Shown: positions 42,448 through 52,659, counted from the stretch's first letter. The stretch: DNA of 53,868 bases from JBCCEJ01 sp039030335 (GCA_039030335.1 JBCCEJ010000037.1:1-53868), one strand, 5' to 3'. Numbers and translations are program-made. The notes: a model not told the origin generated them from the sequence alone.

Positions 42448-45400
42448 ATGGACGAACGACTCCCACAATTGTTCTTGTCACCGCTCAGTTCTGACGAGCG
42501 CGAGACGCTGCGGCCGCTCCGCGCACAGCTCGCTTTGGACACGTCGCGAAGCCAGCGTGTCTGTAAACGCGCTGAGCAGCTCGTCGAGGATATTCGCGCA
42601 AACGCCTCAGCCAGCGTCATGGAGGTGTTTCTGGCCGAATACGGGCTCAGCACGGACGAAGGCGTGGCGTTGATGTGCCTGGCCGAAGCGCTGCTGCGTG
42701 TCCCGGACGCCGAGACCATCGACGAACTGATCGAGGACAAGATCGCGGCGTCAGCGTGGAACGCCCACCTCGGACAGTCGAGTTCATCACTCGTCAACGC
42801 GTCCACCTGGGCGTTGCTGCTCACCGGCACGGTATTGACCGACCAGCCAGAAGGCGTCGCTGGAGCCCTGCGCGCCGCTGTGCGACGTCTTGGTGAACCG
42901 CTGATTCGAACCGCTGTTGCTGGTGCGATGCGCCACCTTGGCGCGCAGTTCGTGCTCGGCCGCGATATCTCGGAAGCGCTGGAGCGGTCGCGGCACTATG
43001 AAGCCAACGGCTACACGTTCTCCTATGACATGCTGGGCGAGGGCGCCCGCACCGATGCGGATGCGCGTCGCTACCACCTCGCGTATGCATCGGCGATCGT
43101 GGCTCTGTCGGAGCACGGCGAAGCCGGCTCCGTCAGAGACCGCCCCGGCATTTCAGTGAAGCTCTCCGCTCTGCATCCGCGCTACGAACCCGAGCAGCGG
43201 GACAAGGTGATGTCGGTGCTCTTGCCGCGCGTTACGGCGCTGGCGATGCTCGCGCGGGGCGCCGGCATCGGATTCAACATCGACGCTGAAGAGACGGAAC
43301 GCCTGGAACTCTCACTCGCTGTGATCGGGGCGTTGGCTCGGGAGCCCGCCCTGACCGACTGGGATGGTCTGGGTGTGGTTGTGCAGGCATACGGGCGGCG
43401 CGCCCGCGATGTGATCGACTGGCTCTACGCGCTGGCAGGCAGCACGGCACGGCGGATCATGGTGCGTCTCGTCAAAGGGGCGTACTGGGATACCGAGATC
43501 AAGCGCGCGCAGGTCGAGGGGCTGGAGGCATATCCGGTATTCACCCGCAAAGCAGCAACCGACGTCGCGTATCTCGCCTGCGCCAGAAGCTTGCTGGCGC
43601 GCACCGACCGGCTCTACCCACAGTTCGCCACACACAATGCGCATACGGTGGCAGCGATCCTGGAATTGGCCGAAAGCGAGCAAGGTTTTGAATTCCAGCG
43701 GCTCCATGGCATGGGTGAAGCGCTGCACGCCGAAGTGAGACGAACGACCAGTCACCGCTGCCGCATCTACGCACCCGTCGGCGCACATCGCGATCTGCTG
43801 GCCTACCTCGTCCGACGGCTGCTCGAAAATGGCGCCAACAGTAGTTTCGTCAACCAGATGGTCGACCCGCGCGTCCCCGCGGAGAAGGTCGCGGCCGACC
43901 CGTTGGCAGTGCTCGATTCGCTTGGCGAGACAGCTGACTGGCCCGCTCTGCCGCTGCCGCGCTACCTGTATGCCCCCGAGCGTATGAATGCCTCCGGCTG
44001 GGACTTGAGAGATCTGGCCGACGCGCGACGTTTCGACGCCGCTCGCGCGCCGTGGCGCACCACGGTATGGTCGGGCAAACCCGAGATTGCCGGCGCAGCG
44101 CCGGTCGACGGCCCGGTGACCGTTGCAGTTACGAACCCGGCCCGACCCGAGGATCGCGTGGGTAGTGTCGAGTACGCCGTCGACGGCGCCGTCGATCATG
44201 CTCTGGCGGACGCCTCGATCTGGAATGCTCCCGTGGGCGAGCGCGCCGCTAAGTTGAGGCATGTCGCGGACGCTTACGAGGCGGCTACTGGTGAACTGAG
44301 CGCTCTGTTGCACCGCGAAGCGGGCAAAACACCTCACGACGCGATCGCAGAGATTCGGGAAGCCGTCGACTTTCTACATTACTACGCGGCCGAGGCTGAG
44401 CGTCATTCGCGAACGCAGGCCGAACCGGCACCGCGGGGTCGCTTTGTCTGCATCTCACCCTGGAACTTCCCACTCGCAATCTTTACCGGCCAGATCGCGG
44501 CCGCGCTCGCGGCGGGCAATGCTGTCGTCGCCAAGCCAGCCGAAGAGACGACCCTGATCGCCGCACGGGCAGTGCAACTGATGCACCGTGCCGGTATCCC
44601 CACGCGTGCGCTGCAATTGCTGCCAGGCCCGGGCGAGACCGTTGGTCGGCAGCTGGTCAGCGATTCCAGGGTGAACGGTGTGTGCTTCACCGGCTCAACC
44701 GCTACCGCCCGACGGATTCAGCAAGCGTTGCTGACGGTTGATCCGCCGCCCCGTCTTATCGCCGAAACCGGTGGGCTGAACGCGATGATCGTCGATAGCA
44801 CGGCGCTGCACGAACAGGCTGTACGCGACATCGTAGACTCGGCTTTTCGCTCGGCTGGACAGCGTTGTTCGGCGCTTCGAATGCTCTATGTTCAGCGCGA
44901 AGTGGCGCCGGATCTGATGACAATGCTGCTCGGCGCGATGGACGCGCTGGTGGTAGGCGATCCCTGGGAGTGCGCGACAGACGTAGGCCCGCTCATCAAC
45001 GGGGCAGCGAAGTCCGACGTCGACCGGTACGTCGACGACGCGCGTCAGGCCGGAAAACTCATTCGACAAGTGGCCGCAGCAACGACTGGACATTTTGTCG
45101 GTCCAGCCTTGGTCCGTGTCGACGGCATTCAGGATCTCGTTGCGGCGGGTGAGGTGTTCGGCCCCGTTCTACACGTCGCAACATTTGAAGTAACGGCGCT
45201 CGAGTCCGTACTGGATGATATCAATGCGGCTGGGTACGGCCTCACATTCGGTCTGCACACGCGAATAGACGACCGTGTGCAACGCGCCGTGGAGCGCGTA
45301 CGCGCTGGAAACTTGTACGTCAACCGGAATCAGATCGGTGCCGTGGTCGGGGTGCAACCGTTTGGTGGGGAAGGTCTGTCCGGTACCGGACCGAAGGCCG

Positions 45401-45954
45401 GCGGTCCCAACTACCTCAGCGCATTCATGGCCGCAACGCCAGGACACGGTGTGGCCAGTACCGACCCGAGGCCCGCCGCCGACGAGCGTGCCGTGAGGCG
45501 AGCCCTGTCTGGCGCACAGGTTCTCCGAGAACCGCTGGACGTGCGCTCAATGCCTGGCCCGACCGGCGAATCAAACCGCCTGTATACCTACGCGCGCGGT
45601 GTAGTGCTCTGTCTGGGTCCCGGGCGCGATGCGGCGCTTGCGCAGGCTCGTAGCGCACGCGGCTTAGGCTGCGGCGCGGTCGCCGTCGCCGAGGGTCTGA
45701 GCTCGGCTGAGGGTGTCCCGGGGGTGCTGTCGCCAGATCAAATAGCGACGCTGGAGCCGGTCGACGTGGTGATCTGCTGGTCGGGTGAACCGCGTATGGC
45801 GGCCTTCAGAGCGGCCCTTGCAGAGCGTCACGGGCCGCTGGTACCGATGGTCGTGGACAGGGATCTGGCGGCCTGGTGCGTGGTGGAGCGGCATGTCTGC
45901 ACAGACACGACCGCAGCAGGGGGAAATGCGAGTCTGCTGGCCGGCTGCGAGTGA
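42448..45954 (+). CDS. putA: Bifunctional proline dehydrogenase / P5C dehydrogenase PutA
   Basis: An 1168-aa two-enzyme protein oxidising proline to glutamate via glutamate semialdehyde. The N-terminal alpha region is followed by the FAD barrel (ISVKLSALHPRYE, KGAYWDTEIKRAQVEG, FATHNAHTV). The aldehyde dehydrogenase domain has SPWNFPLAIFTGQIAAALAAGN, Glu773 in AETGGLN and the catalytic Cys807 in GQRCSAL. A C-terminal domain of about 160 residues follows, as in longer PutA forms. There is no N-terminal ribbon-helix-helix, so it does not repress its own gene. ATG 42448 follows GGAG. It is divergent from an Lrp-type gene. Confidence 0.96.
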   Translation: MDERLPQLFLSPLSSDERETLRPLRAQLALDTSRSQRVCKRAEQLVEDIRANASASVMEVFLAEYGLSTDEGVALMCLAEALLRVPDAETIDELIEDKIAASAWNAHLGQSSSSLVNASTWALLLTGTVLTDQPEGVAGALRAAVRRLGEPLIRTAVAGAMRHLGAQFVLGRDISEALERSRHYEANGYTFSYDMLGEGARTDADARRYHLAYASAIVALSEHGEAGSVRDRPGISVKLSALHPRYEPEQRDKVMSVLLPRVTALAMLARGAGIGFNIDAEETERLELSLAVIGALAREPALTDWDGLGVVVQAYGRRARDVIDWLYALAGSTARRIMVRLVKGAYWDTEIKRAQVEGLEAYPVFTRKAATDVAYLACARSLLARTDRLYPQFATHNAHTVAAILELAESEQGFEFQRLHGMGEALHAEVRRTTSHRCRIYAPVGAHRDLLAYLVRRLLENGANSSFVNQMVDPRVPAEKVAADPLAVLDSLGETADWPALPLPRYLYAPERMNASGWDLRDLADARRFDAARAPWRTTVWSGKPEIAGAAPVDGPVTVAVTNPARPEDRVGSVEYAVDGAVDHALADASIWNAPVGERAAKLRHVADAYEAATGELSALLHREAGKTPHDAIAEIREAVDFLHYYAAEAERHSRTQAEPAPRGRFVCISPWNFPLAIFTGQIAAALAAGNAVVAKPAEETTLIAARAVQLMHRAGIPTRALQLLPGPGETVGRQLVSDSRVNGVCFTGSTATARRIQQALLTVDPPPRLIAETGGLNAMIVDSTALHEQAVRDIVDSAFRSAGQRCSALRMLYVQREVAPDLMTMLLGAMDALVVGDPWECATDVGPLINGAAKSDVDRYVDDARQAGKLIRQVAAATTGHFVGPALVRVDGIQDLVAAGEVFGPVLHVATFEVTALESVLDDINAAGYGLTFGLHTRIDDRVQRAVERVRAGNLYVNRNQIGAVVGVQPFGGEGLSGTGPKAGGPNYLSAFMAATPGHGVASTDPRPAADERAVRRALSGAQVLREPLDVRSMPGPTGESNRLYTYARGVVLCLGPGRDAALAQARSARGLGCGAVAVAEGLSSAEGVPGVLSPDQIATLEPVDVVICWSGEPRMAAFRAALAERHGPLVPMVVDRDLAAWCVVERHVCTDTTAAGGNASLLAGCE

Positions 45955-45975
45955 GCCGGCCGCGGACTGGCGAAT

Positions 45976-46158
45976 TCAGAAGCGGTGTACTTCGCGGCCA
46001 GAACCGTCGCGTACGACGCAGTAGCCTTGCGCGAGTCCGCGCTTGTAGAGCGTGGCGTTCGCGAGAGCGATAGACTCAGAGGCGACACGCTGCATCTTGA
46101 TTTGCACTTCTCCGCTGCGTGACACGGTTTCGACACTATAGGGACCTAGTTCGGTCAA
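45976..46158 (-). CDS. Small hypothetical protein, 60 aa
   Basis: A 60-aa frame with a TTG start preceded by GAGGAG at 9-base spacing, an excellent ribosome site that supports it as real. The sequence (TELGPYSVETVSRSGEVQ, then KRGLAQGYCVVRDGSG) alternates charged and hydrophobic residues as in a small beta-sheet domain; no membrane helix. It is convergent with putA, 22 bases past its stop. No family recognised. Confidence 0.6.
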   Translation of the reverse strand: MTELGPYSVETVSRSGEVQIKMQRVASESIALANATLYKRGLAQGYCVVRDGSGREVHRF

Positions 46159-46189
46159 GGGTTTTTTCTCCTCGGTTGCAGTTAATCCG

Positions 46190-46216
46190 TTTCCACACTT
46201 CGGATAGCTGTGGAAA
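46190..46216. promoter_or_regulatory. Inverted repeat near the 60-aa gene start
   Basis: TTTCCACA and TGTGGAAA (8-bp arms, 11-base spacer) just upstream of the small minus-strand gene and about 220 bases before the next plus-strand gene. It could be an operator or a structured leader element. Confidence 0.4.
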
Positions 46217-46435
46217 GTCGGTCGATTGAGGTATAAGCGGAGGATCTTAACCTGGAGCGAGCCAAAATGATATGAACTGGCTCACATTTCCGGGGCCGGC
46301 CTTCGCATCGACGTTGCGAGAACACGAACCGCGCCGTCATGGTTGTGTGCATCGGCAAGCGGCCCGCGGGCTTGAGTCTTCGCACGTGTCGGCTGGCCAG
46401 CCGCCATCTCTTCAACCCGAACAACGGAATAAGCA

Positions 46436-47368
46436 ATGAACACAGTAGGCTTTATCGGTGTCGGCACCATGGGTGCGAGCTTCGCCCGCAATCTGCAGAA
46501 AGCCGGTTTCGGCCTCGTGGTCCACGACGCGAACCCGGCCAATGCCGAGTCGCATCTCAACGCCGGAGCAACCTGGGCAGCTTCTCCGCGCGAACTTGCC
46601 GGTCAGGTCGATACCATCTTTACATCGTTACCGGGGCCGCCTGAGTTCGAATCAGTGGTACTCGGCGACGGTAACGGACTGATCTCCGGGATGCGCGAGG
46701 GAAGCGCACTGTTCGATCTCTCCACGAATTCCCCGAAGGTTGTACGGGCCGTCCACGCCCAACTGCACGAGCGCGGGCTGTGGTTGTTTGACGCTCCCGT
46801 CAGCGGCGGACCGCGTGGTGCCGCAAGCGGTAAGTGCGCGATCTGGGTCGGTGGAGACGAGCACGAGTTCGCGGCGCGGCGTGCGCCGCTCGATGCGATG
46901 GGTGATCAGGTCAAATACATCGGAGATATCGGCGCTGGAACCATCGCCAAACTCGTACATAACGGCGCCGGGTATGCGATGCAGTGCGCGCTCGGCGAGA
47001 TCTTCACGGTCGGCGTCAAAGCCGGGGTTGATCCAGTAGCGCTGTGGGATGCCATCCGTCAGGGCGCCCGAGGACGGCAACGTTCGTTCGACAATCTGGC
47101 CGACCACTACCTCATCAACAGCTACGAGCCGCCCGACTTCGCGTTGAAGCTCGCCCACAAGGACGTAACGCTCGCCGCCGAGATGGGACGCGATCTCGGG
47201 GTGCCGATGCGAATGACCAACCTGGCACACGCGGAGATGAGCGAGGCGCTGACGCGGGGGTGGGGCCACATGGACTCGCGGGTCTATTTGCGTTTGCAGC
47301 AGGAGCGGGCACAGCTCGTCGTCGACGAAGACGAAGACGAGGTGAAGGACATACTGGCCAACCGATAG
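46436..47368 (+). CDS. 3-Hydroxyisobutyrate dehydrogenase-family oxidoreductase
   Basis: A 310-aa beta-hydroxyacid dehydrogenase. Motifs: GFIGVGTMGASFARNLQKAG, LFDAPVSGGPRGAASG (substrate loop), and GAGTIAKLVHNGAGY with the catalytic Lys. An acidic tail (VDEDEDEVKD) is an oddity. It may act in valine catabolism or on a similar 3-hydroxy acid; neighbours give no firm clue. It converges on the carnitine operon. Confidence 0.88.
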   Translation: MNTVGFIGVGTMGASFARNLQKAGFGLVVHDANPANAESHLNAGATWAASPRELAGQVDTIFTSLPGPPEFESVVLGDGNGLISGMREGSALFDLSTNSPKVVRAVHAQLHERGLWLFDAPVSGGPRGAASGKCAIWVGGDEHEFAARRAPLDAMGDQVKYIGDIGAGTIAKLVHNGAGYAMQCALGEIFTVGVKAGVDPVALWDAIRQGARGRQRSFDNLADHYLINSYEPPDFALKLAHKDVTLAAEMGRDLGVPMRMTNLAHAEMSEALTRGWGHMDSRVYLRLQQERAQLVVDEDEDEVKDILANR

Positions 47369-47438
47369 CCGGCCAGTGGCGGGGGTTTGTCTGCCGCGGT
47401 GCTGATGAACAGCCGCGCCTGCGCTTCAGAGCAGAGAC

Positions 47439-48221
47439 TTAGCGGCCTTTCCATACGGGATCACGGCCCTCGCTGAAGGCCGTGAAACCCTCCATCATGT
47501 CGTCGCTGCCGTAGAGGGCGTCGACGGTGCGCAGCTGCCGTGTGGTGACGCGGTTCAGCGAGTCCTGGAAATTGGAATCTTCCGCGTCGCGTACAACCTC
47601 CTTGATCGCTGCGTAGACCAGGGGCGGGCCGCTCGCGAGCAGACGTGCCAGGTCCCAGGCTTTGTCCATCAGGGCCTCTGCCGGGTGGATGTGATTGACG
47701 AAACCCCAGCGATGCGCCTCTTCAGCGTCGAGCCAGCGACCGGTCAACAACATCTCCATGGCGATGTGGTAGGGAATCCTTTTTGGCAGCTTGATCGAGG
47801 CTGCGTCGGCGATGGTGCCCGAGCGGATTTCAGGCAGTGCGAATGTCGCGTGCTCCGACGCCAGGATGATGTCGCAGGACAGCGCGATCTCGAGGCCGCC
47901 ACCACAGCAAATGCCGTTGACCGCGCAGATGACGGGCTTGTTCATGTCGCGCAGTTCCTGCAATCCACCGAATCCGCCCACGCCGTAGTCGCCATCGACG
48001 GCATCACCGCCCGCGGCGGCCTTGAGGTCCCAGCCGGGGCAGAAGAATTTCTCGTTGGCTGCTGTGAGGATAGCGACACGCAAGTCCGGGTTGTCCCGAA
48101 AGTCGGCAAATACCTCTCCCATGATGCGGCTGGTTGCGAGGTCGATGGCGTTGGCCTTGGGCCGGTCGATGATGACTTCCAGCACGGCGCCGTCGGTGCG
48201 GGTCTTGATCGGATCGCTCAT
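47439..48221 (-). CDS. caiD: CaiD-like carnitinyl-CoA dehydratase / crotonobetainyl-CoA hydratase
   Basis: A 260-aa crotonase-fold enzyme. FFCPGWDLKAAAGG and the C-terminal DPVWKGR are close to CaiD, and the oxyanion loop NGICCGGGLEIALS and catalytic FALPEIRSGT region are present. CaiD interconverts crotonobetainyl-CoA and carnitinyl-CoA. AGGAG precedes the ATG. It is the last gene of a five-gene minus-strand operon with carnitine dehydrogenase, which strengthens the call. Confidence 0.83.
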   Translation of the reverse strand: MSDPIKTRTDGAVLEVIIDRPKANAIDLATSRIMGEVFADFRDNPDLRVAILTAANEKFFCPGWDLKAAAGGDAVDGDYGVGGFGGLQELRDMNKPVICAVNGICCGGGLEIALSCDIILASEHATFALPEIRSGTIADAASIKLPKRIPYHIAMEMLLTGRWLDAEEAHRWGFVNHIHPAEALMDKAWDLARLLASGPPLVYAAIKEVVRDAEDSNFQDSLNRVTTRQLRTVDALYGSDDMMEGFTAFSEGRDPVWKGR

Positions 48222-48281
48222 GGGAACTCCTGGGTGTGAACAAAGGCTCGAATGTGCTTGGCTGCCATCCGGTGTCCGCAG

Positions 48282-50384
48282 CTAGTCTGACACCGATTCT
48301 ACGATCAGCGCGTCGACTGCAACCGCGCCATCCCGACGCACGAGCAGCGGATTGACATCGATCTCGATGAGCGTGTCGGCGTGCGACCCCGCGAACGCAG
48401 CGATGCGCTCGATCTGATCGACGAGGCCCGCCCAGTCCGCCGGCTCGGCGTTGCGATAGCCTTTCAACACCTTTGCTACGTGCAGTCGCCCAACAGCCGT
48501 ATCGATTTCGATGCGGGTCGTTGGCAGAAGCAGCTGAGCGCGCTCCTGGAACAGTTCAGCGAGTTGGCCGCCAGCAGCAACGGTCAGCAATAGTCCGGCA
48601 CCGGGCTCCCGCGTGACGCCGACCAGGAGTTCGGCGATCGCGCCTTCGACCTGCTGCTCCAACAGGCAGGTGGACGACAAGGCACTCAGCTCGGCATACG
48701 CGTGCGCCACCTCCGCCGGTACGCGCAGGTTCATGCGCAAGGCCCCATGCTCCGTTTTATGGGCGATACCGGTAGCTTTCATGACGTAGGGTTCCCGACG
48801 GTTGGGCGGGTCGTTAGCCATGGTTTGCACCAGATCCTGATGACCGCTGATCAACCATCCCTGCGGCGTATTGACCCCGGCGCGCGATAGTCGCGCTTTG
48901 GCCTCATGTTCGCTCAGCACAACCGGCGTTCCGTCGATCGCCGATGCTGGCGCCAGTGGGAGCGGCAGTGGTCGTTTCCATGCTGCACCGACCGCGGCCG
49001 CCGACGTCGCCGCTTCGATCGCCGTCGGGATGCCACAAAGCGGGGTCACACCGGCTGCCAGCAGCCGTGCCGCCACACGCTCCGGCATATTCTCGAGCAT
49101 GGTTGCGATGACCGCCGCCCGCGTACCGGTTCGCGCCACGCCGCGGAGGAAAGCGTCGAGTGCGTGGTCCCAATCGTCTGTGCCGCAGCGATCGGCACGG
49201 GGAAAATCGAGCACCAGCATCGCCAGATCCGGACGCGAGCGCAGGGCGTGCTCGAAGAGATCGGTCATCGCGTCCCAGTCGCCCCAGATAAATGTGTTGT
49301 AGTCGAACGGATTCGCGACGGTGACGATATCGCCCAGCAGCTCTCGGAGCGCGTCGGCCTGTGGTGCGTCGAATGGCGGGTATTCGAGTGGGGCATCAGC
49401 GATAGCGTCGGCCATCAGCGACGCTTCTCCCCCCGAGCAAGACATCGACAGCAACCGATTGCCCGACAGAGCACCGCCGCAGTGGAAGAGTTTCAAGGTC
49501 TCGAGAAATGCATCCAGAGAATTGACCTGGGCGATCCCGAGGCGCGTGCAAAGCGCCTCGAATCCGGCATGTGAGCCGGCCAACGAGGCCGTATGGGTAA
49601 GCGCCGCGGCACGCGCCGCAGCGCTTCGCCCGACCTTGATGACGACGATCGGTTTACCCAATTCCCGCGCGCGCATCGCCAGTTGTTCGAATTGGCCGAC
49701 GTCATCGAGTCCTTCTATGTAGAGGCCGAGTGCGGTGACACGTTCGTCAGCCAGGGCTGTCAACCCCAGTTCAGAGAGGCCCGTCTGAGCCTGATTACCA
49801 ACGGTCATGGCGTAGGCGATCGGAAGTGCGCGGGTTTGCATGGTCATCGAGATCGTGATGTTCGATGACTGCGCCACGATCGCAACGCCGCTCGCGACTG
49901 GTACGAGGCCGTGCTGATCAGGCCATAACGCGACCCCATCCAGCGCGTTGACGATGCCGTAGCAGTTCGGACCGACGAGGGGCATGCAGCCGGCGGCATC
50001 CACCAACCGCTGCTGCAGCCCGCCAGCGTCTTCATCGTCCGTCGACACTTCCGCGAATCCCGCCGCGTAGCTGATGACTCCGCCGCAGCCGAGTCGGGCA
50101 AGTGCCGCCACCACTTCGACCGAGGCATGTCGATTGACGGCCACGAACGCAGCGTCTGGAACGAACCCGAGCCTGGTCACGTCATCGACAGCAGCGCGCC
50201 CACCTACGTTCGCGCCGCGCCGGTTGACGGCAGCTATCCGGCCGGGGAATGCGAGCTTGTCGCACTGTTCGATCACGCGCTCCGCTTCCAGTCCGCCGAT
50301 GACGGCAATGGAGCGGGGCCGCAGCAACCGCGACAGGTCCCGAGTTGGCCGTGCCTGCACTATTTCAACCTCGGAGGTGGCCAC
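48282..50384 (-). CDS. ADP-forming acyl-CoA synthetase family protein
   Basis: A 700-aa ATP-grasp ligase of the acetate-CoA ligase/ACD type. N-terminal CoA-binding domain (RSIAVIGG, LVGPNCYGIVNAL), middle ligase domains with THTASLAGS (phospho-His region) and SCSGGEASLMADAI, and a C-terminal ATP-grasp domain. GTG start. It lies 27 bases after an acyl-CoA dehydrogenase gene and 60 before the caiD-like gene. In this operon it probably activates crotonobetaine, gamma-butyrobetaine or carnitine to the CoA ester; no CaiB-type CoA-transferase is present in the window. Confidence 0.85.
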   Translation of the reverse strand: MATSEVEIVQARPTRDLSRLLRPRSIAVIGGLEAERVIEQCDKLAFPGRIAAVNRRGANVGGRAAVDDVTRLGFVPDAAFVAVNRHASVEVVAALARLGCGGVISYAAGFAEVSTDDEDAGGLQQRLVDAAGCMPLVGPNCYGIVNALDGVALWPDQHGLVPVASGVAIVAQSSNITISMTMQTRALPIAYAMTVGNQAQTGLSELGLTALADERVTALGLYIEGLDDVGQFEQLAMRARELGKPIVVIKVGRSAAARAAALTHTASLAGSHAGFEALCTRLGIAQVNSLDAFLETLKLFHCGGALSGNRLLSMSCSGGEASLMADAIADAPLEYPPFDAPQADALRELLGDIVTVANPFDYNTFIWGDWDAMTDLFEHALRSRPDLAMLVLDFPRADRCGTDDWDHALDAFLRGVARTGTRAAVIATMLENMPERVAARLLAAGVTPLCGIPTAIEAATSAAAVGAAWKRPLPLPLAPASAIDGTPVVLSEHEAKARLSRAGVNTPQGWLISGHQDLVQTMANDPPNRREPYVMKATGIAHKTEHGALRMNLRVPAEVAHAYAELSALSSTCLLEQQVEGAIAELLVGVTREPGAGLLLTVAAGGQLAELFQERAQLLLPTTRIEIDTAVGRLHVAKVLKGYRNAEPADWAGLVDQIERIAAFAGSHADTLIEIDVNPLLVRRDGAVAVDALIVESVSD

Positions 50385-50411
50385 TTTCTGTGCGCGACCG
50401 GTAGTGTTCGC

Positions 50412-51575
50412 TCATGCCCCCAGCGGCCGGAGCAGGGCGCGCGAGATAATGTGGCGCTGAATCTCGCTGGTGCCTTCCCAGATTCGTTCGATGCGCGCGT
50501 CACGCCAGATGCGCTCCAGCGGTAACTCGTCCATCAGACCCATGCCGCCGTGAATCTGAATGGCCTCGTCGGCGACCATTGCGAGCATCTCCGAGGCCTT
50601 GAGTTTCGCCATCGCCATGTCGCTGTCGGTGCACGTGCCGCGATCGAACTTCCAGCCTGCTTCAAAGGTCAGCAGTTCGGCAGCTTTCAGCTCGGTAGCC
50701 ATGTCGGCCAGTTTGAAACTGACGCCCTGGAACTTACCGATGGGCTGCCCGAACTGGCGGCGCTCCGCAGCCCAGGTCAGCGCATGTTGGAACGCGCGAT
50801 CCGCGCGACCAAGACACGTGGCCGCAACCTGTAATCGGGTTGCGCCCAACCAGTCGTTGGCGACCTCGAATCCAGCATGCACTTCGCCGAGCACGTTCTC
50901 GCCGGGCACCCGGCAGTTGTCGAATTCCAATACGGCGTTGGTGTAGCCACGGTGAGAGACGTTGTTGTAGCCGTCGCGTACATTAAAGCCGGGCGTATCC
51001 TTGTCTACAAAGAACGCCGTGATGCGTTTTTTTGGGCCGCGCGGGGTATCTTCTTCACCGGTTGCCATGAACGCTATCGTGAATCCTGCGATATCGGCGT
51101 GACTGATGAAGTGCTTGGTGCCGTTCAGGATCCAGTCACTGCCATCCGGCTTCGCCGTTGCGCGCATGCCGCGCAGGTCCGAACCCGCACCCGGCTCCGT
51201 CATGGCGAGGCAGTCCCAGGTTTCGCCGCGCATGCACGGCTCCAGGTATTTCTCGCGCTGCTCGGGCGTGCCAGCGCAGAGAATATTCGACGGGCGCGCA
51301 ACGCACGTCCAGTGCAAGGCGTAATTGGTTCGGCCGAGTTCCTTTTCGTAGAGCAGCCACGTCGGCGTGTCGAGGCCGGCACCGCCAAATTCTGCTGGTA
51401 TGTTGGCAGCGTAAAGACCAGCCGCCTGCGCCTTGCGCTGCAGCTCGCTCACGAGATCCGACGGCAGTAGGCCGCTGCGCTCGATTTCGGCCTCGTGAGG
51501 ATAGAGCTCGTTTTCGACGAACGCACGGGTCGTATCTACGATGAGCCGCTGTTCTTCGCTCAGTTCGAAATTCAC
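50412..51575 (-). CDS. Acyl-CoA dehydrogenase
   Basis: A 387-aa flavoprotein. Motifs: AMTEPGAGSDLRGM, LNGTKHFISHAD, HGGMGLMDELPLERIWRD and RIWEGTSEIQRHII, in which the Glu after Trp is the usual catalytic base. GTG start with GGGAGG upstream. In the operon it would oxidise a CoA ester to the enoyl-CoA taken by the CaiD-like hydratase; gamma-butyrobetainyl-CoA is the natural candidate. Confidence 0.9.
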   Translation of the reverse strand: MNFELSEEQRLIVDTTRAFVENELYPHEAEIERSGLLPSDLVSELQRKAQAAGLYAANIPAEFGGAGLDTPTWLLYEKELGRTNYALHWTCVARPSNILCAGTPEQREKYLEPCMRGETWDCLAMTEPGAGSDLRGMRATAKPDGSDWILNGTKHFISHADIAGFTIAFMATGEEDTPRGPKKRITAFFVDKDTPGFNVRDGYNNVSHRGYTNAVLEFDNCRVPGENVLGEVHAGFEVANDWLGATRLQVAATCLGRADRAFQHALTWAAERRQFGQPIGKFQGVSFKLADMATELKAAELLTFEAGWKFDRGTCTDSDMAMAKLKASEMLAMVADEAIQIHGGMGLMDELPLERIWRDARIERIWEGTSEIQRHIISRALLRPLGA

Positions 51576-51648
51576 AGAACTCGCCCTCCCAGGCGGTACC
51601 AGCGGGGCGCCAGCGCTCCCGCGATCGAGGTAGTACAGGAAGTCTTCA

Positions 51649-52659
51649 CTACTGCGTGTTGGCAGCGCGCTCGCGCAAACGCGCTTCGTAGTCTTTCAGC
51701 AAACGTCCGGCGCCCCAGCCTTGCCCATCGTTGCCATCGGCCAGAGCCCGGATAATGGCAGCCAGGTTCTCGTCGCGAATGCGTTCCAGGTCGCGGATGC
51801 CGAGTTGGCCAGCCTGGGCATCGCTTTGCTGAGCGATCTTCTCGATCAGCGGTTCGTCCAGCTCAGGGACGTCGGTCAGCCTTGTCCACGGCAATTCGAG
51901 CGTCGGCCCGAACTGCTCCATGAAGTGACGCATGCCGGCTTCGCCACCGCCGATCCGATACGTCTGGAAGAGGCCCATCTGCGCCCAGCGCAGTCCGAAG
52001 GAATACCGCATGATGTCGTCCAGCTCTTCGACCGTCGTCACGTCATCGCGAATGAGCCAGAGTGCTTCGCGCCAGACCGCCTCCAACAGCCGGTCACCCA
52101 CGAATGCGTCGATCTCCTTGCGGATGACGACCGGCTTCATGCCGACCTCGATATAGGCGTCGCGCGCGCGGCTGAGCGCCTCAGCACTCGTGCCGGCACC
52201 ACCGACCAGTTCGACGAGCGGCAACAGGTATACGGGGTTGTACGGATGCGCGACGAACATGCGCTCGGGCCGGGCCATATCGGCCTGGATTTCGCTCGGC
52301 AGCAGGCCGGAGGTCGATGACCCGACCAGCGCGTGGGCCGGAGCGGCCGCGTCGATCGAGGCGTGTACCCTGCGCTTCAGATCGATCCGCTCCGGTACGG
52401 ATTCCTGTACCAGTTCCACATCGGCGACAGCCGCCTCGAGCGAAGTGCAAAACTCGAGCTTGCCTTCCTCCGGTAGCGGCGCCTCCGTCAGCAGCGCCGT
52501 CGCACGCCGGGCATTGGCAAGGACCTCGCCGATCACCCGCTCTGCTTCGGGATGAGGGTCGAAAACGCGGCAGTCGGCACCGTTCAGGATGAATCGAGCC
52601 GCCCAGGCGCCGCCGATGACGCCGCCGCCGACGATCGCGGTGCGACGAAGTCCGGTCAT
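51649..52659 (-). CDS. cdhA: L-carnitine 3-dehydrogenase
   Basis: A 336-aa 3-hydroxyacyl-CoA dehydrogenase-type enzyme that oxidises carnitine to 3-dehydrocarnitine with NAD+. The Rossmann loop is VGGGVIGGAW; diagnostic segments of carnitine dehydrogenase are VQESVPERIDLK, VGSSTSGLLPSE, HPYNPVYLLPLVELVGG and AGMRHFMEQFGP. The start is ATG 52659 in an ATGA overlap with the upstream BKACE gene. The last 40-50 residues are a charged extension not essential to the fold. Confidence 0.93.
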   Translation of the reverse strand: MTGLRRTAIVGGGVIGGAWAARFILNGADCRVFDPHPEAERVIGEVLANARRATALLTEAPLPEEGKLEFCTSLEAAVADVELVQESVPERIDLKRRVHASIDAAAPAHALVGSSTSGLLPSEIQADMARPERMFVAHPYNPVYLLPLVELVGGAGTSAEALSRARDAYIEVGMKPVVIRKEIDAFVGDRLLEAVWREALWLIRDDVTTVEELDDIMRYSFGLRWAQMGLFQTYRIGGGEAGMRHFMEQFGPTLELPWTRLTDVPELDEPLIEKIAQQSDAQAGQLGIRDLERIRDENLAAIIRALADGNDGQGWGAGRLLKDYEARLRERAANTQ

